The position numbers were made by a program, and so were the translations under genes. The notes under the pieces are model-generated. The model did no database searches. It was not told where the DNA came from and saw only the letters and a program-made list of their open reading frames with translations. From positions 1 to 38,477 of IMG/VR virus record IMGVR_UViG_3300042306_000889: DNA of 38,477 nt, one strand, 5' to 3'. The stretch comes from a virus. Shown in pieces: positions 17,753 to 24,649 of the stretch (positions within the stretch are counted from its first letter, which is position 1; every line of letters begins with the position of its first letter).

Positions 17753-18892
17753 TTACTTAACTAAGGTTACCTTAGCCTTTGGGTTCTTCTTGTTCCACTG
17801 AAGAGCTAGCTTATTGAATGCTGCCTTCATGGACTTAATTGCTGCTGCATTGTCTGCAGTCAACTTAGCGATTGCTGCATCATGTGCAAGCTTTGCATCT
17901 GCAAGAGCCTTATCTGAAGCAAGCTTGGCTGTTACGGCCTCCGCCTTTAGCTTAGCAATTTCTGCTGCTGCAGTAAGTGCGGCTGAGTCTGCAAGTGACT
18001 TTGCAGTAGCAGCATCAGCGGCAGCCTTTGCCTGAGCGGCTGCAAGAGCATTTTCTGCTGCAGTCTTTGCTGCAACCTGTGCTGCAAGCTCTGATACTAG
18101 GTCACGAACACCAATTTCTGCAAATGGTGCAAGTGTTGGAGCAGTCAAACCTACTACTGCACCTGCAACAGCATCAGATGATGTTGTTGGAGCAAATGTA
18201 ATTAGTGAGCGTGTTCCTGTTGTTGGAAGAGTTGCCTTGAAGGTTGCTGTTCCAAAGTCTGTTAGGGTAGCACCAGTTGTTACTGTTGCTGTGTCTAGTA
18301 CTGCTGTTGCAGCAAAGACTGTTGCTGTAATTGACTTACCCGATACCTTGTTTCCAAATGCATCTGTTGCTGTTACAACGATATCCTGCTTAGTTCCTGC
18401 TGCACCTGCTGAAGGTGCTGAAACTGTTAGGTTGTTGATCTTGCCAGCAGTACCCTGTACATAGTATGTAAGAGTTGTTCCACCATTGTTGATTACAACG
18501 GTACCGATTGCTGTAGTCTTTGTGTATACAAAGAATGTTGCAGTTGTTCCAGTACCTGTTGCAATTGTCAAGGATGATGATCCTGACGATGCTCCAACTG
18601 GTGCTGCTGATGTGTGTAGAGCTGATACGATTGTTGCGTTAGTTGCTACTGCAGAAACTGATGTTCCCGCTGCTACTGTTGCTACAAAACGTAGTGCATC
18701 TGCTGCATCAATTGTGTTGTCTGCTGGGACTGGTAATGTGGCAGGGGTAGCAATTACACCATTAGTTGTGTTTGCTGTTCCGTCTAGCGTTACCGCTACT
18801 GTCATTACTGTAGCATTTGCAGGTGCTACTGCGACCATGCCCAAAGTCATGGCTGCAACCATGGCTAGTGCGATTTTCTTAAATGAGTTCAT
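17753..18892 (-). CDS. Secreted Big-like protein with helical tail
   Basis: 379 aa. A signal peptide (MNSFKKIALAMVAAMTLGMVAVAPANA, cut after ANA) is followed by Thr/Ala/Val-rich beta domains. One of them has the bacterial Ig-like pattern DAFGNKVSGKSITATV (about 174-189). From about residue 268 an Ala-rich coiled coil runs to the end NKLALQWNKKNPKAKVTLVK. I know this C-terminal tail from secreted proteins of freshwater Nanopelagicales, which suggests transfer from the host. It should be exported to the cell surface. Ribosome site AAGGAG. Monocistronic with a strong terminator. Confidence 0.75.
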   Translation of the reverse strand: MNSFKKIALAMVAAMTLGMVAVAPANATVMTVAVTLDGTANTTNGVIATPATLPVPADNTIDAADALRFVATVAAGTSVSAVATNATIVSALHTSAAPVGASSGSSSLTIATGTGTTATFFVYTKTTAIGTVVINNGGTTLTYYVQGTAGKINNLTVSAPSAGAAGTKQDIVVTATDAFGNKVSGKSITATVFAATAVLDTATVTTGATLTDFGTATFKATLPTTGTRSLITFAPTTSSDAVAGAVVGLTAPTLAPFAEIGVRDLVSELAAQVAAKTAAENALAAAQAKAAADAATAKSLADSAALTAAAEIAKLKAEAVTAKLASDKALADAKLAHDAAIAKLTADNAAAIKSMKAAFNKLALQWNKKNPKAKVTLVK

Positions 18893-18940
18893 TTAATTTA
18901 TTCTCCTTATTTCCTCTGTTATCTTTGCGATTACAGAATG

Positions 18941-19129
18941 TTAGTTTAGTTCATTTATTTTGACTTGGAATGAGCACGGATCTCCGCCTTCATCCCATTC
19001 TTGCATTTCTTCTTCTGTCATAGGTGGACCGTCATGAGTATTACAAAATACATCTGACACCCAACCTCTGTCGTAACCATTTTTAAGCCATATTTCAAAC
19101 TCTAAAAAATCTGCATTTTCTAGATCCAT
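18941..19129 (-). CDS. Small conserved actinophage protein, 62 aa
   Basis: Carries FCNTHDGPPMTEEEMQEW and GGDPCSFQV. I recall this CxTHDGxPxTxEE...DPC layout from many actinophage and actinobacterial hypothetical proteins. C29, H32 and C52 could bind metal. It overlaps the end of the thioredoxin gene by 10 bp. Function unknown. Confidence 0.78.
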   Translation of the reverse strand: MDLENADFLEFEIWLKNGYDRGWVSDVFCNTHDGPPMTEEEMQEWDEGGDPCSFQVKINELN

Positions 19130-19422
19130 TCGGATAGCTCCTGTAGCATTACATGCTTAGGCTTTGCGCCAGTTATTGTCTTTATTGGTTGACCAGACTT
19201 AAATAGTACCATATAAGGTATTGATGTGACAAGGTATTCTGCTGATTTTATAGGATTCTCATCAACATTTAACTTGCCAACCCATAGTCCGAGCTCATCT
19301 GATATCTCATCTAGGATTGGAGACATCTTTTTACATGGTCCACACCATGGTGCCCAAAAGTCTATCAGGACTAAATCATGAGATTTAAGAACCCCTTCAA
19401 AACTTTCATCTGTTACTAGCAA
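19120..19422 (-). CDS. Thioredoxin
   Basis: 100 aa. Classical thioredoxin fold with active site W26-C-G-P-C30 and cis-proline P69 (TSIPYMVLF). It reduces disulfides in the cytoplasm. TTG start at 19422, supported by an AGGGAG site just upstream. Phage thioredoxins may serve ribonucleotide reductase or a polymerase, neither of which is in this window. Confidence 0.93.
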   Translation of the reverse strand: MLVTDESFEGVLKSHDLVLIDFWAPWCGPCKKMSPILDEISDELGLWVGKLNVDENPIKSAEYLVTSIPYMVLFKSGQPIKTITGAKPKHVMLQELSEWI

Positions 19423-19423
19423 A

Positions 19424-19633
19424 TTACTCTCCCTTTAATTCTTCCGCAGCACTATTAAATTTATTCATAAATGCTTGGATTACCCAAATTGCAGTCTCTC
19501 CTGCATTGGAAGCCATTGCTTTTGAAGCCTCTTCTGTTCTATCTTCAATTGCCAAGGCGTTGTACCATTTCTGGTACAACTCCTCACCAATATCTTTAAT
19601 TATTTCTTCAAGTACAGTTAACTTGTTATCCAT
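19424..19633 (-). CDS. Helical protein, 69 aa
   Basis: Overlaps the end of the subtilase gene by 8 bp. Entirely helical and acidic (LEEIIKDIGEELYQKWYNAL). No known domain. Lies between subtilase and thioredoxin in one operon. Confidence 0.7.
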   Translation of the reverse strand: MDNKLTVLEEIIKDIGEELYQKWYNALAIEDRTEEASKAMASNAGETAIWVIQAFMNKFNSAAEELKGE

Positions 19634-20603
19634 TAAGTATCCTGCTTAAAGTAAATAGATTTACAAGTTGTCCTGCCTTATTCTCTACTGCAACAGAGGC
19701 AGACTTCATTAATTCAATTAATTGTGTTGGTGTAAGTGTTGGCTTTAACGTCTTAAGATATACATACTTTGCAGCAATTACTTGAACTGAAACAGATGTT
19801 CCGTAAGAATAACCAGCAATATCTCCAGGGTATACAGTGGGTTGATGAATTTCTCCCCATAGGTCTACTAGGTTTTTGTCATAGTTGCTAACCAAGGAAA
19901 GCTGAGGCTTATCCAGGTTAAGGGTCTCTACTCCACCTACTGCAACAGATTGACTGATGCATGCGGGCCATTCAATTTTACCATTCATTTGTGGATTGCT
20001 TCCGCTATTACCTACAGGGAAAAACACAGGCACTCCAGATGTATTTAGACTGGATATTACTGGATCAAGCGTTGTTGGTGAACAGTATGCGCTATTTGCA
20101 CTTCTTTTAATAACTGGAGCTGATGCAGCATTTGATGATGCAACTGCTACAATGTTATACTTTAATCTATTATTGTTCACCCAAGTCATAGCATTTACAA
20201 GAGTGTTAAGTCCATAAGTCTGAGGCTTTCCAGCTTTTGTGTTGCCTACAATTCTTACAAATACAATATTGACACCTGGGTTACTTTGAATTGCAGCAGA
20301 TACCATTTGAGTTCCATGATTAAATGAAGATGTTGATAGCATGCTCATAGGCAAAACTGATGAACCTGGGCCCTCCATAAAAGTCTTTCCGTTTGGGCAA
20401 GAAGCAAAATCAAGGATACATACCTCTGCTACAAGACGTGACTTGATAGATGGAATTGATGTATCAAGTGCGCTATCTAAAATAGCTAAGGTTGGAACTG
20501 ATGTTGTTGACTTTAGAGTGTTGGCCTTTGGGGCTGCCTGAGAAGGCATTGTGGTGATAGTTAGTGTTGTGGCAATTAGAGCCATCGTTAGTAGTTTTTT
20601 CAT
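19626..20603 (-). CDS. Secreted subtilisin-like serine protease
   Basis: 325 aa. A signal peptide (MKKLLTMALIATTLTITTMPSQA) leads into an S8-family peptidase. Catalytic residues are in order: D43 (ILDSAL), H96 (FNHGTQM), oxyanion N199 (PVGNSGS) and S270 (YGTSVS). No propeptide domain is obvious, and the enzyme is short for the family. I chose ATG 20603: it has the signal peptide and lies 7 nt after TAGAAT of a promoter with a perfect TTGACA. The longer frame's TTG at 20639 is the -35 itself. Acts outside the membrane; target unknown. Confidence 0.85.
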   Translation of the reverse strand: MKKLLTMALIATTLTITTMPSQAAPKANTLKSTTSVPTLAILDSALDTSIPSIKSRLVAEVCILDFASCPNGKTFMEGPGSSVLPMSMLSTSSFNHGTQMVSAAIQSNPGVNIVFVRIVGNTKAGKPQTYGLNTLVNAMTWVNNNRLKYNIVAVASSNAASAPVIKRSANSAYCSPTTLDPVISSLNTSGVPVFFPVGNSGSNPQMNGKIEWPACISQSVAVGGVETLNLDKPQLSLVSNYDKNLVDLWGEIHQPTVYPGDIAGYSYGTSVSVQVIAAKYVYLKTLKPTLTPTQLIELMKSASVAVENKAGQLVNLFTLSRILNG

Positions 20604-20610
20604 AAAGCTA

Positions 20611-20639
20611 ATTCTACTAAATTGAGAAGTGGTTGTCAA
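20611..20639 (-). promoter_or_regulatory. Sigma-A promoter, leaderless (subtilase)
   Basis: TTGACA (20639-20634), 17-bp spacer, TAGAAT (20616-20611), then 7 nt to ATG 20603. Confidence 0.8.
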
Positions 20640-20643
20640 TAGG

Positions 20644-20823
20644 TTATGAATTCTGCTGTGGACGACTACGTGGGTACCACTTGCCAGAATCTATGCTGTT
20701 TGCCTCGGCAGCTTGAACTTGATTGTTAACAACATTATTAATAATTTCATGCATTATGTCTAATTCAATTCTAAGCTTATAAATTTCAAGCTCTAGAAAG
20801 TCTATTCTTCTTTGTGATCTCAT
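20644..20823 (-). CDS. Small coiled-coil protein, 59 aa
   Basis: ATG 20823 overlaps the stop of the upstream zinc gene (ATGA). The first 40 residues form a leucine/isoleucine-rich helix (IDFLELEIYKLRIELDIMHE), likely a coiled coil; the tail is polar (GKWYPRSRPQQNS). Function unknown. Confidence 0.66.
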   Translation of the reverse strand: MRSQRRIDFLELEIYKLRIELDIMHEIINNVVNNQVQAAEANSIDSGKWYPRSRPQQNS

Positions 20824-21032
20824 TCTTCTTCGTTTCTATCCAGTGGCGTTGGTGCTGTTGCCAGTGTGCCACAGTAGGCACACTCCATATCTAAAAAGTA
20901 AGTTGCTATTTCAGAATCATCAAAAATAACTTTAAGATTCCATATCTCGCATCCACATGGGCATACGTGTGTTGGGACTCCCCTGATATCCATTGATCTG
21001 GAGTAGTCTGGTCTTAAGTCGTTGATGTCCAT
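20820..21032 (-). CDS. Zinc-ribbon protein, 70 aa
   Basis: CPCGC at residues 24-28 and CAYC at 51-54 form a zinc ribbon like those of small actinophage proteins. A TACAAT lies 6 nt before ATG 21032, so it is probably leaderless. It sits 14 bp after the end of the proteasome-like gene. Confidence 0.75.
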   Translation of the reverse strand: MDINDLRPDYSRSMDIRGVPTHVCPCGCEIWNLKVIFDDSEIATYFLDMECAYCGTLATAPTPLDRNEEE

Positions 21033-21038
21033 TACCTA

Positions 21039-21044
21039 ATTGTA
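21039..21044 (-). promoter_or_regulatory. -10 hexamer TACAAT, leaderless
   Basis: 6 nt before ATG 21032. The -35 position (21067-21062) reads TATACA with a 17-bp spacer, a weak match. Confidence 0.5.
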
Positions 21045-21046
21045 CA

Positions 21047-21604
21047 CTAAACTTGAATATATGTATAGGGGGCTGCTACGCTCATGTTAAACTCAGTTGC
21101 TGCTTCTAATGCTGCCTTAAGCCTCAGTCTTGGGTTCTTTTGATTCTTTGTAGCATGAAGTGCACCTAATGCTATCTGTCCGCCGCTTCCTTCTGCCATA
21201 TAGTTTACTATGTTTTCTCCAACATGGAAGTCTTCATCTATAGTAAAGATTCTACCTTCAAGACCTACTATAAAAATTCCACCAGTATCTTCCTCAGATG
21301 ATGATCCAATGCTTCCGTATCCATGCTCTTTAAATGCAGCCTTAACAGAATCAACAAACTTAGTTCTCATAAACTTATCTAATCCAGAATTAGTTTTTGT
21401 TGGTGTGTATTTTGGTGGAGTCCACATATACTGAAGAATTTGCCCCATGCGAAATGAATCTGTAAATGCAATAGCATACTGACCAACTTTAAAACACTTT
21501 GGTTCTTTTCTTGACAGGATCCAACCAGTTTTATCGTCTGAGGCAGCATGATCTGATGCCATATAAACGACACCACCCTGGGCAATAGCAACAATACAAG
21601 TCAT
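21047..21604 (-). CDS. Proteasome beta/HslV-like Ntn hydrolase
   Basis: 185 aa. The N-terminus M-T2-C-I-V-A-I with ASD (D18) 16 residues on, then K33/K36 and a central AEGSGGQIALGAL (about 138-150), match the 20S proteasome beta/HslV family. There T2 would become the N-terminal nucleophile after Met removal, with no propeptide. Such proteins form proteolytic rings; no ATPase partner is visible here. The promoter is TGGACA-17-TACAAT with 6 nt to the ATG, so it is leaderless. Confidence 0.8.
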   Translation of the reverse strand: MTCIVAIAQGGVVYMASDHAASDDKTGWILSRKEPKCFKVGQYAIAFTDSFRMGQILQYMWTPPKYTPTKTNSGLDKFMRTKFVDSVKAAFKEHGYGSIGSSSEEDTGGIFIVGLEGRIFTIDEDFHVGENIVNYMAEGSGGQIALGALHATKNQKNPRLRLKAALEAATEFNMSVAAPYTYIQV

Positions 21605-21610
21605 GTATTT

Positions 21611-21639
21611 ATTGTACTATTTTAATTATTCTGTGTCCA
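21611..21639 (-). promoter_or_regulatory. Sigma-A promoter, leaderless (proteasome-like)
   Basis: TGGACA (21639-21634), 17-bp spacer, TACAAT (21616-21611), 6 nt to ATG 21604. Confidence 0.75.
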
Positions 21640-21940
21640 GCATCTCATGATATTCCATGTGATTTAGCTGGCTCATAACACTATCTAATTCAGATCTCAT
21701 TTCAATTAAGTCCTGTATTGCCTTATAATATTTATCTTTCCATTCAGTTAATTCTTTTTCTAACTGATATAGCTCTATTTTAAGGTCTTTTATATCTAAT
21801 CTAAGCTGGTCTTTTTCTTTTTCTTCCCGCCTATTTCTTTCTTTTTTAGCGTCTCTAACTCCAGCAATTATTGCAGTTCCAAATCCGCTGAGGGTCGCTG
21901 CTAATATTGATATTAGTATTGTTAGATATGATATTTCCAT
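21626..21940 (-). CDS. Membrane-anchored coiled-coil protein, 104 aa
   Basis: One N-terminal membrane span (ISYLTILISILAATLSGFGTAIIAG) followed by a long charged coiled coil (residues 30-95). This layout is like small phage membrane proteins of the lysis or tail regions, but it is not proof. TATAAT lies 10 nt before ATG 21940. Confidence 0.72.
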   Translation of the reverse strand: MEISYLTILISILAATLSGFGTAIIAGVRDAKKERNRREEKEKDQLRLDIKDLKIELYQLEKELTEWKDKYYKAIQDLIEMRSELDSVMSQLNHMEYHEMLDTE

Positions 21941-21969
21941 TATATATCATATTATACAGTATATTTAAT

Positions 21970-22209
21970 CTAAGTTAGAAGCTCAGATGCTAATATTTCT
22001 GTACCTACATATCGCTTCTTTTGTATAAAATCTTTGACATGTTCATGCCCATTTTGTCTTCCAGCAATAAGTACAACCCATCTAGGCTCAAACTTTTCAT
22101 CTATGCATGTTTGACACAAGAATAGATTTATATTTAATAAAGATGATTTCTTCAAATTTAGCTTATTCTTTGTTTTGTTACATGAGTAACAAAATATTTT
22201 TTCGTTCAA
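21970..22209 (-). CDS. Conserved zinc protein, 79 aa (TTG start)
   Basis: CYSC (residues 7-10) and CQTC (32-35) make a zinc ribbon, followed by EPRWVVLIAGRQNG and RYVGTEI. I recall this EPR...aGR..G...RYVG pattern from many actinophages; function unknown. TTG 22209 overlaps the stop of the upstream gene (TTGA), and AGAAGGGAAG lies upstream. Confidence 0.76.
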   Translation of the reverse strand: MNEKIFCYSCNKTKNKLNLKKSSLLNINLFLCQTCIDEKFEPRWVVLIAGRQNGHEHVKDFIQKKRYVGTEILASELLT

Positions 22210-22514
22210 GATGCTGGCTTCCCTTCTAGTTCTACTCGAACACCGTAAGACTCAAGTAGTTTTTTTGCTTTTGTTACATAATCAATTACTTTTTCTTTTT
22301 CTATTCCATCAAATTGAATAAAATTATCTTCATATAAACGTAATGCCAAGAATTCTGGGTATTGGACTACATCCATAAGTAGGAACATAGGCTTTGGCAA
22401 TTCCCTTAATCTTTTTTTCATTTCTGCATTATAAAACACTGGCTTGTTCGGCTCACCAGTCCATTGATTTATTCCATACTTAAAGTGATCTTTGTCTTTA
22501 TTTATAAATATCAT
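22206..22514 (-). CDS. Unknown protein, 102 aa
   Basis: ATG 22514 overlaps the WhiB stop (ATGA), which decides the start over an ATG five codons upstream. Mixed alpha/beta (MFLLMDVVQYPEFLALRLYEDN). No known motif. Probably co-translated with WhiB. Confidence 0.72.
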   Translation of the reverse strand: MIFINKDKDHFKYGINQWTGEPNKPVFYNAEMKKRLRELPKPMFLLMDVVQYPEFLALRLYEDNFIQFDGIEKEKVIDYVTKAKKLLESYGVRVELEGKPAS

Positions 22515-22807
22515 TTTATCTTCTTCCAAATTTCTTTTGTTTTGTGCTCATTCTTCATCTTATCAGCTTTTCCTAGAGTTAAGTATACTCCGCCCCAAAC
22601 ACCGTACTCAGTATTATCTATACCAGCCTGGTAGCACATCTTTCTTACTGGGCATGAAAGGCAGCATTGATCTACAGCTTTTGCAATCTGGATATCTGAC
22701 TCATATTTTTCAAAAAATAGTAGCGTGTCCATTCCTAAACATGCCGCTAAATCTTGCCACTCTATATCATTTTCATCGTATCTGTAGTTATCTAAAATAT
22801 TTGACAT
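22511..22807 (-). CDS. WhiB-family Fe-S transcription factor
   Basis: 98 aa from ATG 22807. The four cluster ligands are C23 (LAACLG), C49, C52 and C58 (CLSCPVRKMC), followed by the G(V/I)WGG turn at 69-73 (YGVWGGVYL). These define the actinobacterial WhiB family, which binds a [4Fe-4S] cluster and sigma-A region 4. The basic tail (KMKNEHKTKEIWKKIK) would touch DNA. Its presence points to an actinobacterial host. Another in-frame ATG at 22840 lies in the upstream gene. Confidence 0.9.
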   Translation of the reverse strand: MSNILDNYRYDENDIEWQDLAACLGMDTLLFFEKYESDIQIAKAVDQCCLSCPVRKMCYQAGIDNTEYGVWGGVYLTLGKADKMKNEHKTKEIWKKIK

Positions 22808-23021
22808 ACTTACCTGGCAGGGCCCATGTTCCTTTTTCATTTACTGAGAATTCTTTTTTGATTCCCCAGCTATTATTTCTATAAGCACCGCTGGTGCTAA
22901 AGAACCCGCCATCGTCTTTATTCCAAACAATCAAATCATAATTGTTCCAATAAATGTCTAAATTTTTACCATTAGCTTTTTTTCTTAAAAGCTCTATTCC
23001 ATTTTCATAAAGATGTAACAT
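22788..23021 (-). CDS. Unknown protein, 77 aa
   Basis: ATG 23021 follows ACAGGAAAA; its promoter is at 23055-23084. The sequence is rich in Tyr, Trp and Asn (YWNNYDLIVWNKDDGGFF) and predicted beta. No family. It overlaps the WhiB gene by 20 bp. Confidence 0.7.
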   Translation of the reverse strand: MLHLYENGIELLRKKANGKNLDIYWNNYDLIVWNKDDGGFFSTSGAYRNNSWGIKKEFSVNEKGTWALPGKYVKYFR

Positions 23022-23054
23022 TTTTCCTGTTTATCTATTTTGAACCTATATGTT

Positions 23055-23084
23055 ATTATACAGGTGTTACTTAGGGCTTGTCAA
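23055..23084 (-). promoter_or_regulatory. Sigma-A promoter for the WhiB operon
   Basis: TTGACA (23084-23079), 18-bp spacer, TATAAT (23060-23055). The leader of about 27 nt carries an AGGAAAA ribosome site. Confidence 0.78.
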
Positions 23085-23100
23085 TACAAAAGACAATATA

Positions 23101-23244
23101 TTATTTTTCTTCTATTTTTTTAATTTTTACTGAGATAATTTCTTCATCAGTTCCAAATATATCACTGACATATTCTTTTGCATCTTCAGGGCTAAATGCC
23201 TCTACTACTGCATCGATTTCTATCTTAATTGAATATTTTTTCAT
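23101..23244 (-). CDS. Small acidic/basic protein, 47 aa
   Basis: ATG 23244 overlaps the endolysin stop (ATGA). A compact alpha/beta peptide (MKKYSIKIEIDAVVEAFSPEDAKEYV...), like small phage proteins with a strand-helix-strand order. Function unknown. Confidence 0.66.
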   Translation of the reverse strand: MKKYSIKIEIDAVVEAFSPEDAKEYVSDIFGTDEEIISVKIKKIEEK

Positions 23245-23819
23245 TTACCGCAAGTAGGACACTTCTTTGGTTTAGATGATGTAGTTTTTGCCGCTGGCTT
23301 ATCTACAACTTTAGAGACTGTGCCAAACTTTGGGCGGCCAAAACCTACTATAGAAATCATTTCTCCAGCTTTATTCTTTTTAAATGCACGGAGCTTCTTT
23401 GAAACCTGTCCGCCATTTCTTTGGCTTCCCTTTTTATCTGGGCTAGTGTTTCCTTCTATACACCATACAGTTCCGTCTTCGTTATCCTTGATAACAATTC
23501 CAACATGAGAAATTCTATCAACACCGTCTGAAGGGAAATCAAAATAGGCGATATCTCCTGGCTCTGGATCTGCAATGTCTCCGTCAATCCATGCCCCCGC
23601 TTTCTTAAATGCTGCAGCGCCACCTGGGGTGTAAACAGTATTAGGAATCTTTACTCCTGCCTCGTTACCGCACCAGTTAACAAAACTTCCGCACCATGGT
23701 TGGAAGTTAGCTTTTGTGTAAGCACCATACTTTGTTTCGTTATCTTTAGGACCTTCAATAGTTCCTAGTTCTGCTGTAGCAACTTCAATTAAACGTGCTG
23801 CTGTACCTTGATCTGCCAT
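23241..23819 (-). CDS. CHAP-domain endolysin
   Basis: 192 aa. A CHAP domain cuts peptidoglycan through Cys and His: C43 (QPWCGSFVNWC), H105 (ISHVGIVI) and E122/N124 (CIEGNTS). The C-terminal tail is basic and ends in KCPTCGK, maybe a wall-binding or zinc knuckle. I chose ATG 23819; a TTG five codons upstream is in frame. There is no signal peptide, so release would need a holin, possibly the next gene upstream. Confidence 0.85.
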   Translation of the reverse strand: MADQGTAARLIEVATAELGTIEGPKDNETKYGAYTKANFQPWCGSFVNWCGNEAGVKIPNTVYTPGGAAAFKKAGAWIDGDIADPEPGDIAYFDFPSDGVDRISHVGIVIKDNEDGTVWCIEGNTSPDKKGSQRNGGQVSKKLRAFKKNKAGEMISIVGFGRPKFGTVSKVVDKPAAKTTSSKPKKCPTCGK

Positions 23820-23821
23820 TT

Positions 23822-24229
23822 TTATTTGTCCCAATCTAAATCTACTGGTTGCTCTTCTGGCATTGCCCCATCTGGCTTTGCTGCTAGTCGTGCTGCAGTA
23901 GCATCAATTTCTGCTTCGAGCTTTTTATCTGCCTGTGTATTCTTTGCATCTACTTCTTTATTTGCTATCTGGGCTGCCATGATGTCTTTGGCTCCAGAGT
24001 TGCCAATCAATATTCCAGCAAGTGTTCCTGTAATAAATGTTGCAATGCTGCCTAGCACATTGAAGAACATTTTGTCATTTTCTGACTGAGCTCCGATTGG
24101 CTGTGTTACAAAAAGCAAGCCATAAATAATTCCAAGCGCTGTCATAAAAAGAATGCTACCAAGTGTTATTCCTAGAATAAACTTCAAGCGGGCATCTAAG
24201 TCGGCAGGCGTTAGTTTTTGTTTAGCCAT
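23822..24229 (-). CDS. Two-span membrane protein, holin candidate
   Basis: 135 aa. Membrane segments at about 19-40 (ITLGSILFMTALGIIYGLLF) and 56-77 (VLGSIATFITGTLAGILIGN), then a charged Ala/Lys/Glu tail. It sits immediately upstream of the endolysin gene with 2 bp spacing. Size, topology and place fit a holin or holin-like protein, but no family is certain. AGGAAA ribosome site. Confidence 0.68.
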   Translation of the reverse strand: MAKQKLTPADLDARLKFILGITLGSILFMTALGIIYGLLFVTQPIGAQSENDKMFFNVLGSIATFITGTLAGILIGNSGAKDIMAAQIANKEVDAKNTQADKKLEAEIDATAARLAAKPDGAMPEEQPVDLDWDK

Positions 24230-24437
24230 TTGTTATTTCCTGTTCTGGTGTAGTAGGTGTAACTTTTATTACATCTTTTGTGCAAGTCTGTGAGGCTTCA
24301 CATTCTGGAGGAGTACATTCTGCAGTTTCCCAATTCTTAGGGTCTTGGCAAGGATAGCGATACCTATTTAAAGAATCGCATGCAGTTAATGATACCATTA
24401 ATAGGCCAGCTACGGCAATAGAAATTATTTTCCTCAT
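24222..24437 (-). CDS. Small lipoprotein, 71 aa
   Basis: Signal peptide MRKIISIAVAGLLMVSLTAC with lipobox LTAC, so Cys20 should be lipidated. The mature part is short, Cys-rich (four more Cys) and polar. ATG 24437 is 6 nt after TATAAT, leaderless; the longer open frame upstream runs through the neighbouring membrane gene. Part of the lysis/surface region. Confidence 0.78.
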   Translation of the reverse strand: MRKIISIAVAGLLMVSLTACDSLNRYRYPCQDPKNWETAECTPPECEASQTCTKDVIKVTPTTPEQEITNG

Positions 24438-24443
24438 AGTACA

Positions 24444-24449
24444 ATTATA
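24444..24449 (-). promoter_or_regulatory. -10 hexamer TATAAT, leaderless
   Basis: 6 nt before ATG 24437. No clear -35. Confidence 0.5.
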
Positions 24450-24454
24450 CACTA

Positions 24455-24649
24455 TTACTCTTCTTTTCGAAGTGGTATTGTAAGTAACCAGATAGCTGTA
24501 GCAATTACTGTAGCTACCCCGACCACTTGCTGGGCTGACCCAGTAAGTGTCAGCCAGGCAATAAAGAACCCCAAAAGGGTAAATACCTGAGCTATGCTCT
24601 CTTTTATAACTTCCCAAATATATTTAAATATGGCTTTGATTATTTTCAT
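24455..24649 (-). CDS. Small membrane protein, 64 aa
   Basis: Two hydrophobic segments (VFTLLGFFIAWLTLTG and VVGVATVIATAIWLLTI) between an amphipathic N-terminus and a charged end (RKEE). The ATG is behind a perfect AGGAGG. It touches the end of the PA14 gene. A second holin candidate. Confidence 0.72.
   Translation of the reverse strand: MKIIKAIFKYIWEVIKESIAQVFTLLGFFIAWLTLTGSAQQVVGVATVIATAIWLLTIPLRKEE

Noticed and set aside
17814-18896. Several plus-strand open frames rich in Ala and Val
   Set aside because: They are shadows of the Ala/Thr/Val-rich secreted protein on the minus strand, which has a signal peptide and an AAGGAG site.
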